Shown here: piece by piece, positions 32,701 through 44,676 of the stretch
How the letters are laid out: each line of letters opens with the position of its first letter
Position numbering within the stretch: position 1 is the stretch's first letter
Position numbers and translations under genes: made by a program
The notes under the pieces: model-generated
Told to the model about the DNA's origin: nothing
What the model saw: only the letters and a program-made list of their open reading frames with translations
Database searches by the model: none
Source: Pseudeuparius sepicola
Taxonomy: Eukaryota; Arthropoda; Insecta; Coleoptera; Anthribidae
Length of the DNA: 64,000 bases
Assembly (NCBI GenBank): GCA_963920635.1
Contig: OY987298.1
Coordinates: forward strand, 18,943,647-19,007,646
Direction: 5' to 3'

Positions 32701-34540
32701 TCATGGGCATCATGCGCTGCGGCAATTCAAGTAGAAAGGAACAACGAAATTAAATATAGAATATAGCATTATAGCAGTCGCGGAACCAAATTATTTTTCC
32801 CAATTTATACTGGGGAGGCTCTCCCCGAGCTCCCCCTATTTACGAGCCGCCACTGGCCTCTATGGAGGAACGTAGCTGCCAACTTGAGAACCTTTTAAAA
32901 TGTCTACTTATTATCTTTCTCGGCTGTGTAACTTGTCATTTTCTCGTTCCTTGTGGCAAACTTCCTTAAGACTGCAATTTAGCCCGTAAAATACTTTTCT
33001 TCCTCGTCAATAAACCCGCAGTCTTTATGAGAGGATTTGTTTGGGGCCAGATTAGAGCGCGGCGCAGGCGATCGTTGGCTGGCGGTAATCCAGCTCCTTA
33101 GGAACAAATTGCCGAAGATTGTTTCTTTCTTGCTGACACACTATGCGAACCAACAATCAATTTGTTTTTGGGCACATCGTTGTATGATGCAAAGGTATTA
33201 CGGTTTGGTAGAGTTCAGCTTGCGTCTGCATCAGTTAATTTTTCGCAATTGGCCCCTAGAATCCGAAATCAAATTTCAAAATGTTATCTTTGGACCTACC
33301 TAACAGTTTCAGTCTTGTCTTGTATTGGAGTACACACCATTGTGCGTTCGAAATATACCCTGCAACAGTGAGTAGAAGAATGTAGTCTTCTTTAATTATT
33401 ATTAATGTCCGAATTTCGATCGATATGTATGAGGGATCAGCTTAGATTTCCTGTCAGTAATATTCAGGTCCCGTTAGCTGACAAACTTATATTATGTCAT
33501 ACCATACATAACCATTTGAATCATCAAAACCGAAAATTTAACGGCACGTGTCTAAAGAATGGTCCGTTAACGAATGTAAGCCAACCGAATAACGATAAAT
33601 CAAAATTAGGTCACATTCGTAGCTTTTCTGCATACCAATATTTCATTTAGCGTTCTCTGTGTACCAATGTTTAAGTTATAACTGGTCAAAGGTGTGGCGA
33701 TTAAAATGCATTGTAAGCAGTTTTCAGTTTTGAACAATAAAAAACGGGTTTTGCAGAATTATTCACATGTAATATTGTGTTGAAATACACACATGGAGCA
33801 ATAAACAATAACTGAAATTCTTGGCCAAATTTAGTAATTTACCATCTTTTCTTATAAGGGGTTGTAATATTAGTACATTTTGACATTAATTTAAATCACA
33901 CCTATTTTTTGTAATTATCAATTCTATACAACCCCTTGGATCTTGGGTCAAGTGTTATGTAAATATAAGTATCCACATATTCTGTAACGCACTGTATAAT
34001 ATTTTATTTTAAACACTCATAGCACGTTGACTGAAGAGTGTCACCCAACGCTCATAGTCATTGAACTTAACATAAGAGAAGTCTAGGGAATATCTAAGTC
34101 CGCTCACTCGGCCTGGGTAAACAAATATTTCCCTCTTGCCCGATCCCGCTCGCCCTCGATCGATATCCCGCTGAGCGGGCGATACCGAGCGTCACTTTGT
34201 TACACAGTGTCTCTCGGAACGGTGTGCTTCGTATTGTACCGGGTGCGCGTAAATTATATCGAATACCGTTATCAATTTTGAGTAATGATGGTTTATCACG
34301 ATTCTTATTGTAGTGCGGACGGCTGTAAACGCACTTCAAAATCTGTGTGTCCTTTTTCGAACTCCTAAAAAAGAATAATGTCTTAATCAATTATTTCTAT
34401 ATTCATCGAAATATTATTATATTATTACATAATACATAATATTATATGACATATACATTATATATGTTGAATAATATAAAGCCAACATATCATAGGTGTG
34501 TTTCTTTCTTTGTTGTAAATAAATATATTGATATTTGCAG
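32701..34540. other. No gene seen; possible hAT end; GC-rich patches
   Basis: The reverse complement of 32,855-32,873 reads CAGTGGCGGCTCGTAAATAG, a typical hAT end, but no partner or duplication was found. A GC-richer patch lies at 34,095-34,260. A small inverted pair, AAGGGGTTGTA and TACAACCCCTT, lies at 33,857-33,937. Several frames of 60-100 codons are not recognisable. Confidence 0.4.
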
Positions 34541-34727
34541 ATGTCAGCAATGGAAGAAGGCCTTAGGGTTCGTCAAAGACCAAAAATTTGCGAACATTGC
34601 ACCAGAAGAGGCACATAAACGTATAAAAATTTATAGGCATTTTGATGTTCAATCATTCACTTCGTCCGGGAAAAGTTTATTAACAACTGCTCTTCCATTA
34701 AAATTATTATCAGAAGCTTATGGTTAG
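34541..34727 (+). pseudogene. THAP-type zinc-finger exon
   Basis: After a good splice acceptor (ATATTTGCAG, ending 34,540) the frame reads CQQWKKALG, then KFANIAPEEAHKRIKIYRHF, then SFTSSGKSLLTTALPLKL before a stop. This matches the second half of a THAP domain: the conserved W, the C-x-x-H-F segment (here the cysteine is Y), the following F, and the final A-x-P. The substitution of the zinc-binding cysteine suggests decay. THAP fingers occur in P-type transposases and in host genes derived from them. No first exon with CxxC was found upstream. Confidence 0.45.
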
Positions 34728-36282
34728 AGTCAACAATATTTTGTGAACTAAAAGCCTATGAAGGCAGTTCAACCATTTGGCAGTGTGACAGTAACTCCAC
34801 CTGAAATATAATCAATTTAGAAAATATTTTCTTATCAAAATTTAATGACTTATATCGCATCAGGATGGCTTAGGTTCTAGCCGACTAAAGGAATTCCGAT
34901 CAGTAAAATACACTTTTAAGTGGACACAAATCAATAAAAGATATTTTCAAAAAATCTAAATATTTTGTTTGTTATTTTATTGTTAAGATTAAATAAATTT
35001 TGTTATTAGTAACTTTGTTTCAAAAAGCACGGCAAACTTGATCAGAATAAAATTCGAAAAAAGTCTGAACTTTCAGCAGCGGTAGAGAAAAACATCCAGT
35101 ATTATTTTTTCTTGCAGTCTCGTCCATCAATGCTTTGGGTGGTCCTGTTAATTCTTCAATTGTTTTAAAATCATTCCATGGCACGCTTGACTTTCCAGGG
35201 GCCCTCGAAATCACTACTTTGCGCAACTTTAAGGCGCTGTAAAACCGAACTCCCTGTATATTTGTAGTTCAAATTTTGAACTTAAGGGTTTTAGAGGGTC
35301 CTAATTCACGCTGTATGGTCAGATTTTAAATAAAAAAATGCCTAAATAGATTTTGTGAAAATCGGGGTTTAAAAAAAATCTTAGCCGGCCCTGGAATTGC
35401 AATTTGACAAATGTGTTCCCGGAGAAAGTTGCGCATTTTGAAGACCTTTGTATAAAAAAAATTTTTTCGAAAATATCCAACAAATCAATTTTTTATTGAT
35501 TTATGTCCACTTAAAGGTGAACACCCTGTATATCCGCGTGCAAATTTTCCCCACGACTATTTGGTTTCATTATACATATACGCGAGTTATTTACTACATG
35601 CTTAAATTTTCGAATAGGGAGTTAAAAACCCAAAGACAAAATAAATCTAGACTTTGATAAGAGTGTATGATAAGAGTGTATGATAAGACTTTGATAAGAG
35701 TGAATGAGGAAGGAATGTGCTAGGCTTAGCACAATACAGTTTTTTGCAAATTCAATCAATTAAAAATTAATAAATCGATAGATAACAAATCAAGCTCCAG
35801 TTTGTGGTCGATATGCACCAGATCCGATTTTTCCACTCAATTTGCTGTCAGTTTATTGTATGCAAATTTATTATTTTATAATATCGTCTCAGGCAGTGTT
35901 GCATGCGGTTACGCTCGCTTTCGATCGGGTGAAAAAATTACACGGGACGTTAGGAAAGCCAATTTTCAAATTGTTATTTTCATTTTTTAATTGAGAAAGT
36001 TATAGAAATGATACGTAAGTTATTGGATAGGCATATTGTAGTAACGGATGAAGGGTTTTTGGGTTTATATTTATACATGGGGTCCCAGAATAAACTGCCA
36101 AATTCAAAATTATCGATTAAATTATTTCTGGTGGACTTACAGCGTAGAAATTCTCGTAACACATGGAATTGCGCCATATAAAAGTCATCTTAGACAATGG
36201 GCCTTTTCACTGAATTTTAAAAAACATAAATTGGGATTATGCACTCTTTTTAATATCTGTATGTTATGAATTTCTAGAAAAA
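34728..36282. other. No firm gene; dispersed repeat and a short tandem repeat
   Basis: A diverged relative of the 47.8 kb repeat lies at 35,270-35,350. The unit GATAAGAGTGTAT is repeated about three times at 35,657-35,707. A minus-strand frame at 35,020-35,226 (68 codons, containing APGKSSVPWNDFKTIEELTG) has a protein-like composition, but I do not recognise it. Confidence 0.4.
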
Positions 36283-36735
36283 TTTACATCGAATAACTCG
36301 TTTAAATGATTAAATAACATTCAATTTAAACAGTACTTGGACATGCGCGAAAGGTATGCCATCTTTTTTTCAGCATTTTCATAATAAGAACTTGCATACT
36401 TCTCATTGGCAGCCTGTTCAGAAACGTGGAAAAATTAATTATTAAAATACAAGATCACGTGGCAATAATAGCCTTTTGGACCCACCCTAACGGTATGCCT
36501 ATTTTTTCCAAGGAATTTTTTATTTTGAAGTTCATTATAAAACACATGGCAGCCTGTATAAAATCATATCAAAATGCATATTTTTCGAATAATTGAAAAC
36601 TCAGTTTTTCACATGAAGAACCCAGATGACTCTCTGATTCATACCTTATTATTGTGAGAATATGTCCAACATAATGCCCTTTGAAAGGCATACTGAGTAA
36701 AATCACGTCCAAAAATCTGTCACTATCTCCCGGTC
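36283..36735. repeat. Dispersed repeat family F, copy 1
   Basis: This stretch matches 43,490-43,866 in the same orientation and 38,595-38,975 in reverse complement. It contains repeated short motifs of the form GGTATGCC and GGCATACTG, and ends in CACTATCTCCCGGTC. No coding frame. The repeated short motifs could be transposase or host factor binding sites. Confidence 0.7.
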
Positions 36736-38594
36736 CATTATGTGGTGGAGCTCCATCATGATAATTTTTGTTTTATTTTGTTACATTTTGTCACCAGCTA
36801 AAAATAAAGAAAGTTTGAAGTATGTCTTATTATACAATAGAACGTAATTATGAAAATATTCCATGGCTGACTATGTAAAAATTAAAAAAAAACAGAAAAT
36901 TAGCCATCGCTCTTTTATTTTTTGTAATAACTATGTCGAGTATTATATCTTTGGAAAGATAAAAAAATGGCCGATTTTATAAGGCCACAGCCAACTATGA
37001 TTTACATTTATAAAAACACAATTTTATGTCATATCTCAAAAATCACAAACAAAATATAAAATTTGATTAGATTATCTTATTAAGCCCAGAATTATCTACA
37101 ATTTTTGTCTCTCAGTTTCTCTGTATAATCAGAAATAACGGAGCTACAGAGATCTGAAATATCTAGTGAGCCGTGAACTTTTTTAAAAATCCAAAAGGGG
37201 CATTAGATTGAGCATTCAAAACTGCAATTCTTTCCCCATTTAACCTTTGATCTAGCTCTGCGAGGTTCCGAGATCCCCATAGTGGGCATCGAGAAAAACT
37301 CACCCTGTATACCTGCAACCGTAATTCAGATATAGATACAACTGTTTGAAGATTGGTCTGAACATCCTCTTTTGAGGTATATGTTTAAGCCGGATATACC
37401 TACATAATATAGTATACTTGTAGATAGTAAATTTCGGATAAATAACTATTTTCCTTTTTTGATTACAAAATGATACGCGGTTATTAAAAGTCTAAAAATG
37501 TAAACTAACCCAACATTCAATTCAAAGCTGCAATTATTCAATCTCCTATTCAAATAAAATTTCGCCATTCCTGACGATTTCCACAACGATAAATCTTAAG
37601 AAAATTAATAAGAAATGCTTTGTCGCCAAATCTCATTACAAATAACCGCCAACAACATTCGTGACACCCGACAATTAAATGCAGCGTAGAAATAATTGTA
37701 CCGTGTGTAGCAACTGTACCATTTGTCATTTTATAAACAATTGCGCAACTTTCCAAGGTCGCTGCGATATGTCGAGATTGTCCGCAGCGCTGAGCACTTT
37801 CTTTTGCGCTTGTAAACTGCCGCTATTATCGTCGGCTTATTTAGATAAGTAATTGTGATGTTTAGATTTTAGATATAGAATCTGGGAAGGTTAAAGGAAA
37901 CGGTACAGTGACAATAGCTAGTTAATTTAATATGGGTTGAAGAATAGATTTGGTTCTAGCAACAATAATTAATATTCATTTTTATATGGATTATTTCTTG
38001 GAACGAATGATATTTTTCTAAATTACTTCAAAATATTTTGCAGGGTGACTTTCCCGCAAAAATTAAGGAGGCTCTTTTGTGGTCCACATGCAATCCCCCG
38101 AAAATATTTTAAAGCCAAAACATCCGTAAATGTTTAGGTTAAGTGAAATTTAATAAATACAATAAAACACCGCACTTTGCCAAATTTTGCAATAACGGTG
38201 GAGTCCCGGATATGCTTTATACAGGGTGACTGGTAATTAATACGGAGTGATAGAAGACCTCTTTTGAAGTTCATTAACCCCTATAATGCATTATACCACA
38301 TTATACGAAAGGCAATGGTTTTTGAGTTATTTCAGTTTTTTCGTTTTTCAAAATTTCGCTTTTTCGTACCACTAATTGTAGAGATTTTTGAAAAGCCCAG
38401 CAAGTTTTCCAAATTATGTCTATTCCTCCATTTAGAGTACATTAATAGTACACATTATGTAGGAAAACGATTGAAAAAAATTTGCTCAGAAAAAAATGGG
38501 ACGGCTAAAATCGAAGGTTAATCTCAAAAAAATTTTATTCAGTTGCACATGTATTAGGTGCGCTCCGAGGTCGGTACTTGTTCATCATAGTATA
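36736..38594. other. No gene seen; several foldback ends
   Basis: At 37,210-37,302 there is a stretch ending CACCCTGTATA with landmarks GATCCCCAT and TTTCCCCATTTAACC, related to the inner layer of the 14.5-15 kb hairpin and to 63,590-63,680. CAGGGTGACT-type ends lie at 38,042 and 38,223. The frame at 38,264-38,521 lies within such a repeat and is not convincing. Confidence 0.45.
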
Positions 38595-38975
38595 GAACGG
38601 AAGATAGTGACAGATTTTTGGACGTGATTTTACTCAGTATGCCTTTCAAATGGCACTATGTTGCGTATATTCTCACAATAATAAGGTATAAATCAGAGAG
38701 TCATCTTGGGTTCTTCATATAAAAAAGTGAGTTTTCATTTATTTGAAAAATATGCGTTTTGATTATGATTTTAGTCAGGCTGCCATGTGTTTTATAATGA
38801 AGTTTATAATAGAAAATTCGTCGGAAAACCATAGGCATACCGTTAACGTGGATCCAAAGTGTCATTTTAATACTTACTTTTTCTACGTTTCTCAACAGGC
38901 TGATAAGGTAAGTTTCTTGTCATGAAACTGCTGAACAAAAAATGGTATACCGTTTGCGCAAGTCCAAGTACACTT
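38595..38975. repeat. Dispersed repeat family F, copy 2 (inverted)
   Basis: Reverse complement of the unit at 36,283-36,735, about 2.3 kb away. Its position opposite to copy 1 could mean that the two are ends of one larger element, but the interval between them contains other repeats and no shared gene. Confidence 0.65.
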
Positions 38976-39570
38976 TATAACGGCAACTTCGGCCCGGCTA
39001 TCGAAATTGGTTATATGACTCGTTATACTTGAAATAAAACACACATTTGAAAACAATTACCTACAAGGGTTGTTTTAGAGAGGTGAGAATGGTTTACAAA
39101 AAAATGTGTGACTGAAATTTGTTAACAATATAAAAATGGGAAATTAAAAAGAACAAACTTAAGATATACCAAAAGTTGTTAAATTAAGTGATTATAAAAT
39201 TAGAGTTGAAATCAATTTGTTACAAGAGAAGTGAAAGTCCAAAGCAGCCAAGCACTGATATGAGACTAGGTACGTTAAAGTTCGATAAACTCAAAATTGA
39301 CAAAGTTCTGCACGTCTGGTCTTACTTTTGAAACACTTCAACAGGAAAACACCTTACATGTATATTCGAAGCATTTGGGAGTGGCTGGCTGCCCTCGACC
39401 AAACTTCCGTTGTGGTTTTCGGCAAAGTCCTGTTCAATGGCGACGCAGCTTAGCAGTCTGACAGCTATGACGGTGGCGTAGATGTTCCTAACTCAGATTC
39501 TCAGGGTTTTTGCCAAGTTCAGCGGCTACTGTGTCAGCTGGTGGTCTGCCAAGCGTTCTCAGGATTTAAT
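38976..39570. other. No gene seen
   Basis: A GC-richer patch at 39,390-39,560 shows no recognisable frame or repeat. Confidence 0.4.
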
Positions 39571-39578
39571 GACTCGTC

Positions 39579-40012
39579 CAATGACGTCAGAACCTCTAGA
39601 CAGGTTTGTTTTGATAAACGCTTGACGCCCAGAACTAATCACAATCTAAGCGCTCCATTAAATTATTCCGAAAATGTCGCGAGATTGTCAGAAATAACCC
39701 CTTTTTGTCGGGCCGTAGCGAACTTATTTCGACTGTGGGCTCGGAGGCTGGCGTCGTTAGACCATCCCCCGAGTCTTCAGGTGAGGTTCCGATGCTTCCG
39801 GCGCCCCCAAACAAGAAAAAACATGCGATATCTAAGTGTGATTCTGGAGGAACTATAACCGGGAATCACCGGGTGTATAGTTGGTTGATGGTTGACTTTC
39901 TGTCTTTGTTTGTAGCATGTTTTTAGAGTAGTATGGATATATTTAATCTTGGAGTCAAAATAAAGGGCATTTTAACAATGAGGCACCACGTCTATAGGTT
40001 TTGACGTCATTG
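39579..40012 (+). mobile_element. MITE with TGACGTCA-containing ends, unit 1
   Basis: The ends read CAATGACGTCAGAACCT and, in reverse complement, CAATGACGTCAAAACCT. A perfect 8-bp duplication GACTCGTC lies at 39,571-39,578 and 40,013-40,020. Unit 2 is the same element inverted 76 bp away. An 8-bp duplication fits hAT or P superfamilies. An open frame of about 70 codons is kept in both units, but that follows from sequence identity alone. Confidence 0.9.
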
Positions 40013-40088
40013 GACTCGTCAATCGTTCAGGTGTTCCGTGTTCCGTGTGCAGTGGGCATGAAAAAATTTCAGACGGATTAGACAGTGC

Positions 40089-40499
40089 CAATGACGTCAA
40101 AACCTATAGACGTGGTGCCCCATTGTTAAAATGCCCTTTATTTTGACTCCAAGATTAAATATATCCATACTACTCTAAAAACATGCTACAAACAAAGACA
40201 GAAAGTCAACCATCAACCAACTATACACCCGGCGATTCCCAGTTATAGTTCCTCCAGAATCACACTTATATATCGCATGTTTTTTCTTGTTTGGGGGCGC
40301 CGGAAGCATCGGAACCTCACCTGAAGACTCGGAGGATGGTCTAACGACGCCAGCCTCCGAGCCCAGAGTCGAAACAAGTTCGCTACGGCTCGACAAAAAG
40401 GGGCAATTTCTAACAATCTCGCGACATTTTCGGAATAATTTAATGGGGCGCTTAGAGCGTTTATCAAAACAAACCTGTCTATAGGTTCTGACGTCATTG
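40089..40499 (-). mobile_element. MITE with TGACGTCA-containing ends, unit 2 (inverted)
   Basis: The same element as 39,579-40,012 in the opposite orientation and slightly shorter. It has its own 8-bp duplication GACAGTGC at 40,081-40,088 and 40,500-40,507. Different duplications prove two separate insertions rather than one palindrome. Each end holds a TGACGTCA palindrome, the cAMP-response-element core. Confidence 0.9.
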
Positions 40500-41372
40500 G
40501 ACAGTGCTAATAAGACAGTGCTAAGACAGGGACTGCTTGTTTACAAGAGAAATTTAGCAAACAGTAATCATGACTTAAAATTTATAAAATTATATAAATC
40601 CAAAAATACAAGTTAAATCCCATATACAGGGTGATTCCAAACTATGCGGCACCCTTTCAGGGGCGTAATTTACTCGTTAAAATAAGACGACAAGTTCATA
40701 TCAATATGGGTCCAAAAAACGCTTCGTTACGAAGATACAGGGTGATTAAGCTTTCAAAAAATATCGATTTTTGTTTATACCTTCCAAACCAATAATAAAC
40801 AAAAATTACCTACTCCTACTGCAATTCCATTTGAAATACATTTCGTTTACTTCAAAGTAAAGTAAAAAGTCCAAAAAGATGAGAAATAGGAAAAACTCCA
40901 ATTTTCCGCGAAAGGGAGAGAGATATGAAAAAAATAAAAGAGACATTTTTTTCCATATTGTATTGTTTATTCAACAAGATAATAAATTTTTGTATTGTAC
41001 AGGGCCGTACTATTTTTTTTGTTTTATTAATTGTACTGATTACCCATACCTACGCCACTGGTTACTTTGGAGACCTGATATTAACATGTGATGTCACCCT
41101 ATGAGGGTATTATTGTGTACCGTAACATGGGTATACTTTGTTTCCCGGGTATACTTTGATCGATACTTCGTTATTTTCTAAAGCGCCCGTAGCTGCTCTA
41201 TTATTTGTGGGCGCCATTTTATTTTTGTGCGGTTAGGCGCAGTCAAGGTCACGCTTGGCAGTCGTCGTTGAGCAAGCGCCGAGGTTGGACGTGCACATGT
41301 GCTCCACTGGTATTTATGTGTCACATATATTAGGCGTGATTTTATAGGCTTAAAAACTTCATATCCACACGG

Positions 41373-41684
41373 GTAAGTTTGCAAAATCAGGTTATGCTAA
41401 GATATACTATACCTCGACAATATATTTGAGAAATTTACTGATATATTTGCATGACAAAATTATCACATATATTTTTTGTTTAGATCGGTTTTATGCCATG
41501 GTGTAACTTTAATCAGGGTCTGGGGTAACATTGGTCGAGTGATCAAAGTTTGCCCATTTATTATATATTGTTATAATCGAGTTGGATAGTAGAGTGATCA
41601 ATGTTTCCCCTTTATTATATTTTTTTATCTATAAATAAGCTTTAAAATTTTATAAAATATTACGAACTTTTGGTTTTGTTTCAG
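41373..41684 (+). other. Intron in the pogo-like gene
   Basis: A donor GG/GTAAGT at 41,373 and an acceptor TGTTTCAG ending at 41,684 frame a 312-base intron whose downstream exon starts four bases before the ATG. This suggests a short 5' untranslated exon upstream. Confidence 0.5.
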
Positions 41685-41688
41685 AAAA

Positions 41689-41883
41689 ATGCCTCGTACA
41701 CATAAACGAATACTTGGGACTCGACAGTACCGTGATTACCCTGACGAGGCATTAGAAAGAGCGTTGCAAATGATAGCTGATGAAACATTGAGCATTCGTG
41801 CGGCGTCTAAGCAATTCAAACTTCCCTTTGGCACATTATACACTTATACAGGGACCGGCAGAAAGTTGGACACAAAAATTTAA
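41689..41883 (+). pseudogene. Pipsqueak-type helix-turn-helix of a pogo-like transposase
   Basis: The 64-codon frame reads MPRTHKRILGTRQYRDYPDE, then LERALQMI, then LSIRAASKQFKLPFGTLYTY. The pattern of a Y-rich start, an ALERA-like helix, the SIRAAS helix and a PFGTLY turn is that of the HTH_psq/CENP-B-like domain of pogo-type transposases. It stops shortly after the helix-turn-helix, so the product would bind DNA but could not cut. Host proteins with this domain exist, but position inside TA-flanked inverted ends favours a transposon origin. Confidence 0.7.
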
Positions 41884-42643
41884 TATTTTTAAACTCTGAT
41901 TTCGATTAATTTAAATTTCTAGCTGCTAATCGAACAAAATTAAAGTTTAGTAGCAAATTCGTGTGTTATCCGATGATAAGTTGCGCTTCCGGTATTTTGT
42001 TTTTTTTTGTGATGTTATATTTGCCAAAGTATTAAAAGTAAATGGCTGTTAAGTTTATGTGCCTTATTCACAAAAGAAAAATATATTTTTGTTTAAATGA
42101 GTTCTGTTTATGATTAATGTTACCCCAATATACAAATCTAGCTGTAAAACCCAAAGTATTAGCTTTAGAATTTTTTTAAAAAAAATTTCATACTTATTAG
42201 TGGGGTTACTTTGTACTCCTGTATAAAAATCATTGGTGATCAAAGTATCCCCATAGTAGGTATATCTTTGGTCACCAACTTTTTATTTTTTTTTCTGTAA
42301 AAGTACTGTTTTTTTTTACTTCATTTTTTCAGAATCTGCAGATCAAGAAAAACCGATATTAAGATATTTCTTGTGTCACTTTTATTTTTCAAAGAAAAAA
42401 AGTTACATAACTTTTAATTTAAAAATTGATCAAAGTATACCCATGTTACGGTACCAAGTTTGGTTTAAATATTCTTATTGGTTTGGAAGGTATAAACAAA
42501 AATCGATATTTTTTTGAAAGCCTAATCACCCTGTATTTTCGTAACGAAGCGTTTTTGGACCCATGTTGATATGAACTTTTCGTCTTATTCTAACGAGTAA
42601 ATTACGCCCCTGAAAGGGTGCCGCATAGTTTTGAATCACCCTG

Positions 42644-43489
42644 TATATATTAATAAAGTATATTCATGAATACACTCCCCCCCCCCCCCCGTTATATTAA
42701 ATGACAATTTGAAAATACAAAGTTGACGTGACTAACTTCAAGCCAAAGAGAAATAATGAAATATTTGTCGTTTATGTTAATAAAAAAATATTGCAAGTTT
42801 GCAAACGACAAGAAAAATTCGACTAAGTGAGGTCACGATACCTTCAGAATGACTTAAACTCGATAAATTTGGTGATCCACATGAAAATACAAAAATAAAC
42901 TTAAAATTCTTTGCACTAACACAATATACCACAAACAATCACACAAGATTACCGAAAAATAGGATCGGGCCGGAAAACCAATGCACCCGATGCTATTTTT
43001 CTTTGATACCTAAACCACTCGCTTTCGAAGACCAAATCAGACAAAGGACCAAGACGACGTCTAGACGCTCCTTTTTGACAATTTTTCACAAAATACTCAA
43101 ATTATAATGACGTCAGCGCTCAGACAGAAAATCGAATTTTGAACCATAAAAATGTTACCGGGTCGCAGAACCAGACCCAGTCAGTTGTTAACTGAACAGA
43201 TTACTCGAATCCGAGCACTGACCGCAATAGATACATGACTGAACCAAACTGTTCCTACCAAGCGTGAATCAGTGTACCCTACTGAACTGGTACGTACCTT
43301 GAATTATTATAAACGGATTCACTACGTCACACTGAAAATCGATATCACAAAACAAGTTTAGAGAACGGATATTCGACTGAATTAATGTTCGAGGTTGAGA
43401 TTTCAGAAATAATACCAAAAACTGTGTTCAAAAGTTGATAATTATTTAAAAAACGTAGTAACGGAGTTTTAACCAAAAAATTCCGTTAC
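42644..43489. other. No gene seen
   Basis: A C-run (42,676-42,690) is followed by mixed-composition DNA without recognisable repeats or frames. Confidence 0.4.
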
Positions 43490-43866
43490 AACTTTACATC
43501 GAATAAATCGTTTAAATGTTTAAATAACATTCAATTAAACTGTACTTGGACATGCGCAAACGGTATGCCATCCTTTTTTCAGCAGTTTCATAACAAGAAC
43601 TTGCACACTTCTCATTGGCAGCCTGTTCAGAAACGTGGAAAAGTTTACGTGACAAATTAGCCCTTTGGGCCCACGCTAACACATGGCCGCCTGACTAGAG
43701 TCATATCAAAACGTATATTTTTCGAATAATTGTTTTTCATTATGAAGAACCCAGGATGACTCCCTGATTCATACCTTATTATTGTGGGAATTTACGCAAC
43801 ATAATGGACTTTGAAAGACATACTGAGTAAAATCACGTCCAAAAATCTGTCACTATCTCCCGGTCT
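43490..43866. repeat. Dispersed repeat family F, copy 3
   Basis: Same orientation as 36,283-36,735, with an internal deletion of about 80 bp. Both copies stop at CACTATCTCCCGGTC. Confidence 0.7.
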
Positions 43867-43989
43867 AATAGTTCCAAATAGAGGAACATGTTGTCTTTGG
43901 TCTTCTTCAAGTCTTTCTTCCCGTGTGCCGTGTGCCTGTCATTATGTACCTACTCTGTACATGGGGCTGGCTGGTGGAACACCTTAAAA

Positions 43990-44360
43990 TAGTACACCAG
44001 GTGCAAAATTTCGAACCACCGTCCCTGCCGGTCACCTGATGGCCGTAATAAGCCGTCATGCGGCGGCGGCGGCGGCGATGTTTTAGTGTTGTGGAAAGAA
44101 TCCGGACTCGGCTCGGTTGGTTCACGGATGGCTCGCCCCTCGCTAATGCGCGCATTTTACACATATAAAGGCATTTTGATTAATCGGGAATTATGCAATT
44201 TCAACGGTATATTAGCGACCTTTAACACGGCGGGCGCGTCCGCGGGCTTTGTGCCACTTGGGCCGCTGCGCGCGAACGAGCGCCGACCATGCACAGTGGT
44301 CAGCCAACAGTCGCTGTCAGCGGCTTGTCGGCACCAATGCGAAGTTAGCAACAGATAATT
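43990..44360. other. GC-rich, apparently single-copy island
   Basis: Contains a CGG run (44,059-44,076) followed by a mixed GC-rich and AT-rich stretch with homeodomain-type cores (TTGATTAATCGGG, GGAATTATGC). No partner elsewhere in the window and no convincing frame. Its makeup is more like a conserved enhancer or promoter than like the surrounding repeats. The hAT element starts 15 bp to the right. Confidence 0.4.
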
Positions 44361-44676
44361 CTACATAATGGTATCAGTGGCGTATTCAGGGGGGGGGGGG
44401 CAAAGGGGGCAATTGCCCTCCCCCCAGATCTGTCGAGATAAACGAGATTTTTAAAATCAAAATTAATAATACCAAAAATTATACTATACCTACACCTGGC
44501 CTAATCTGACAATGCAGTGAACATCAAACATCTACAATTTGTTATGTTTCATCTTGTCTTCTCAAAATTAAAACCTGTGCAGTAGATTTGAGAACGCGTC
44601 GTCGCATATTATGCACACACTCCGTCGGTCGCAGCGTGTAACCGTAAATTAGGCAAAACAACCTACTAAACATATT

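Larger units (their letters stand above)
41120..42451 (+). mobile_element. pogo-like transposon, internally deleted
   Basis: Inverted ends CCGTAACATGGGTATACTTT are flanked by TA on both sides (41,118-41,119 and 42,452-42,453), as for Tc1/mariner/pogo insertions. Between the ends a motif like GATCAAAGTATACCCAT or GATCAAAGTTTGCCCAT recurs at least five times on either strand, possibly as transposase binding sites. The element encodes only a DNA-binding exon; the DDE catalytic part is missing, and a separate exon-like stretch after a TTTTTTCAG acceptor (42,332) may be its last exon. Confidence 0.8.
40627..42643. repeat. Foldback arms around a pogo-like element
   Basis: Arms at 40,627-40,795 and 42,470-42,643 begin CAGGGTGATTCCAAACTAT and its counterpart and remain alignable for about 170 bp, through CGCTTCGTTACGAAGATACA. 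A second CAGGGTGATTAAG motif lies inside each arm. The enclosed 1.6 kb is dominated by the pogo-like element. Confidence 0.8.

Noticed and set aside
32764..32873. A short complete hAT element
   Set aside because: The right side looks like a hAT end, but the left end is poor and the flanking 8 bp do not match.
39541..40497. Conserved frames on both sides of the twin MITEs as a gene pair
   Set aside because: The two units are copies of the same MITE, so the frames match by identity; no sign of selection can be inferred.
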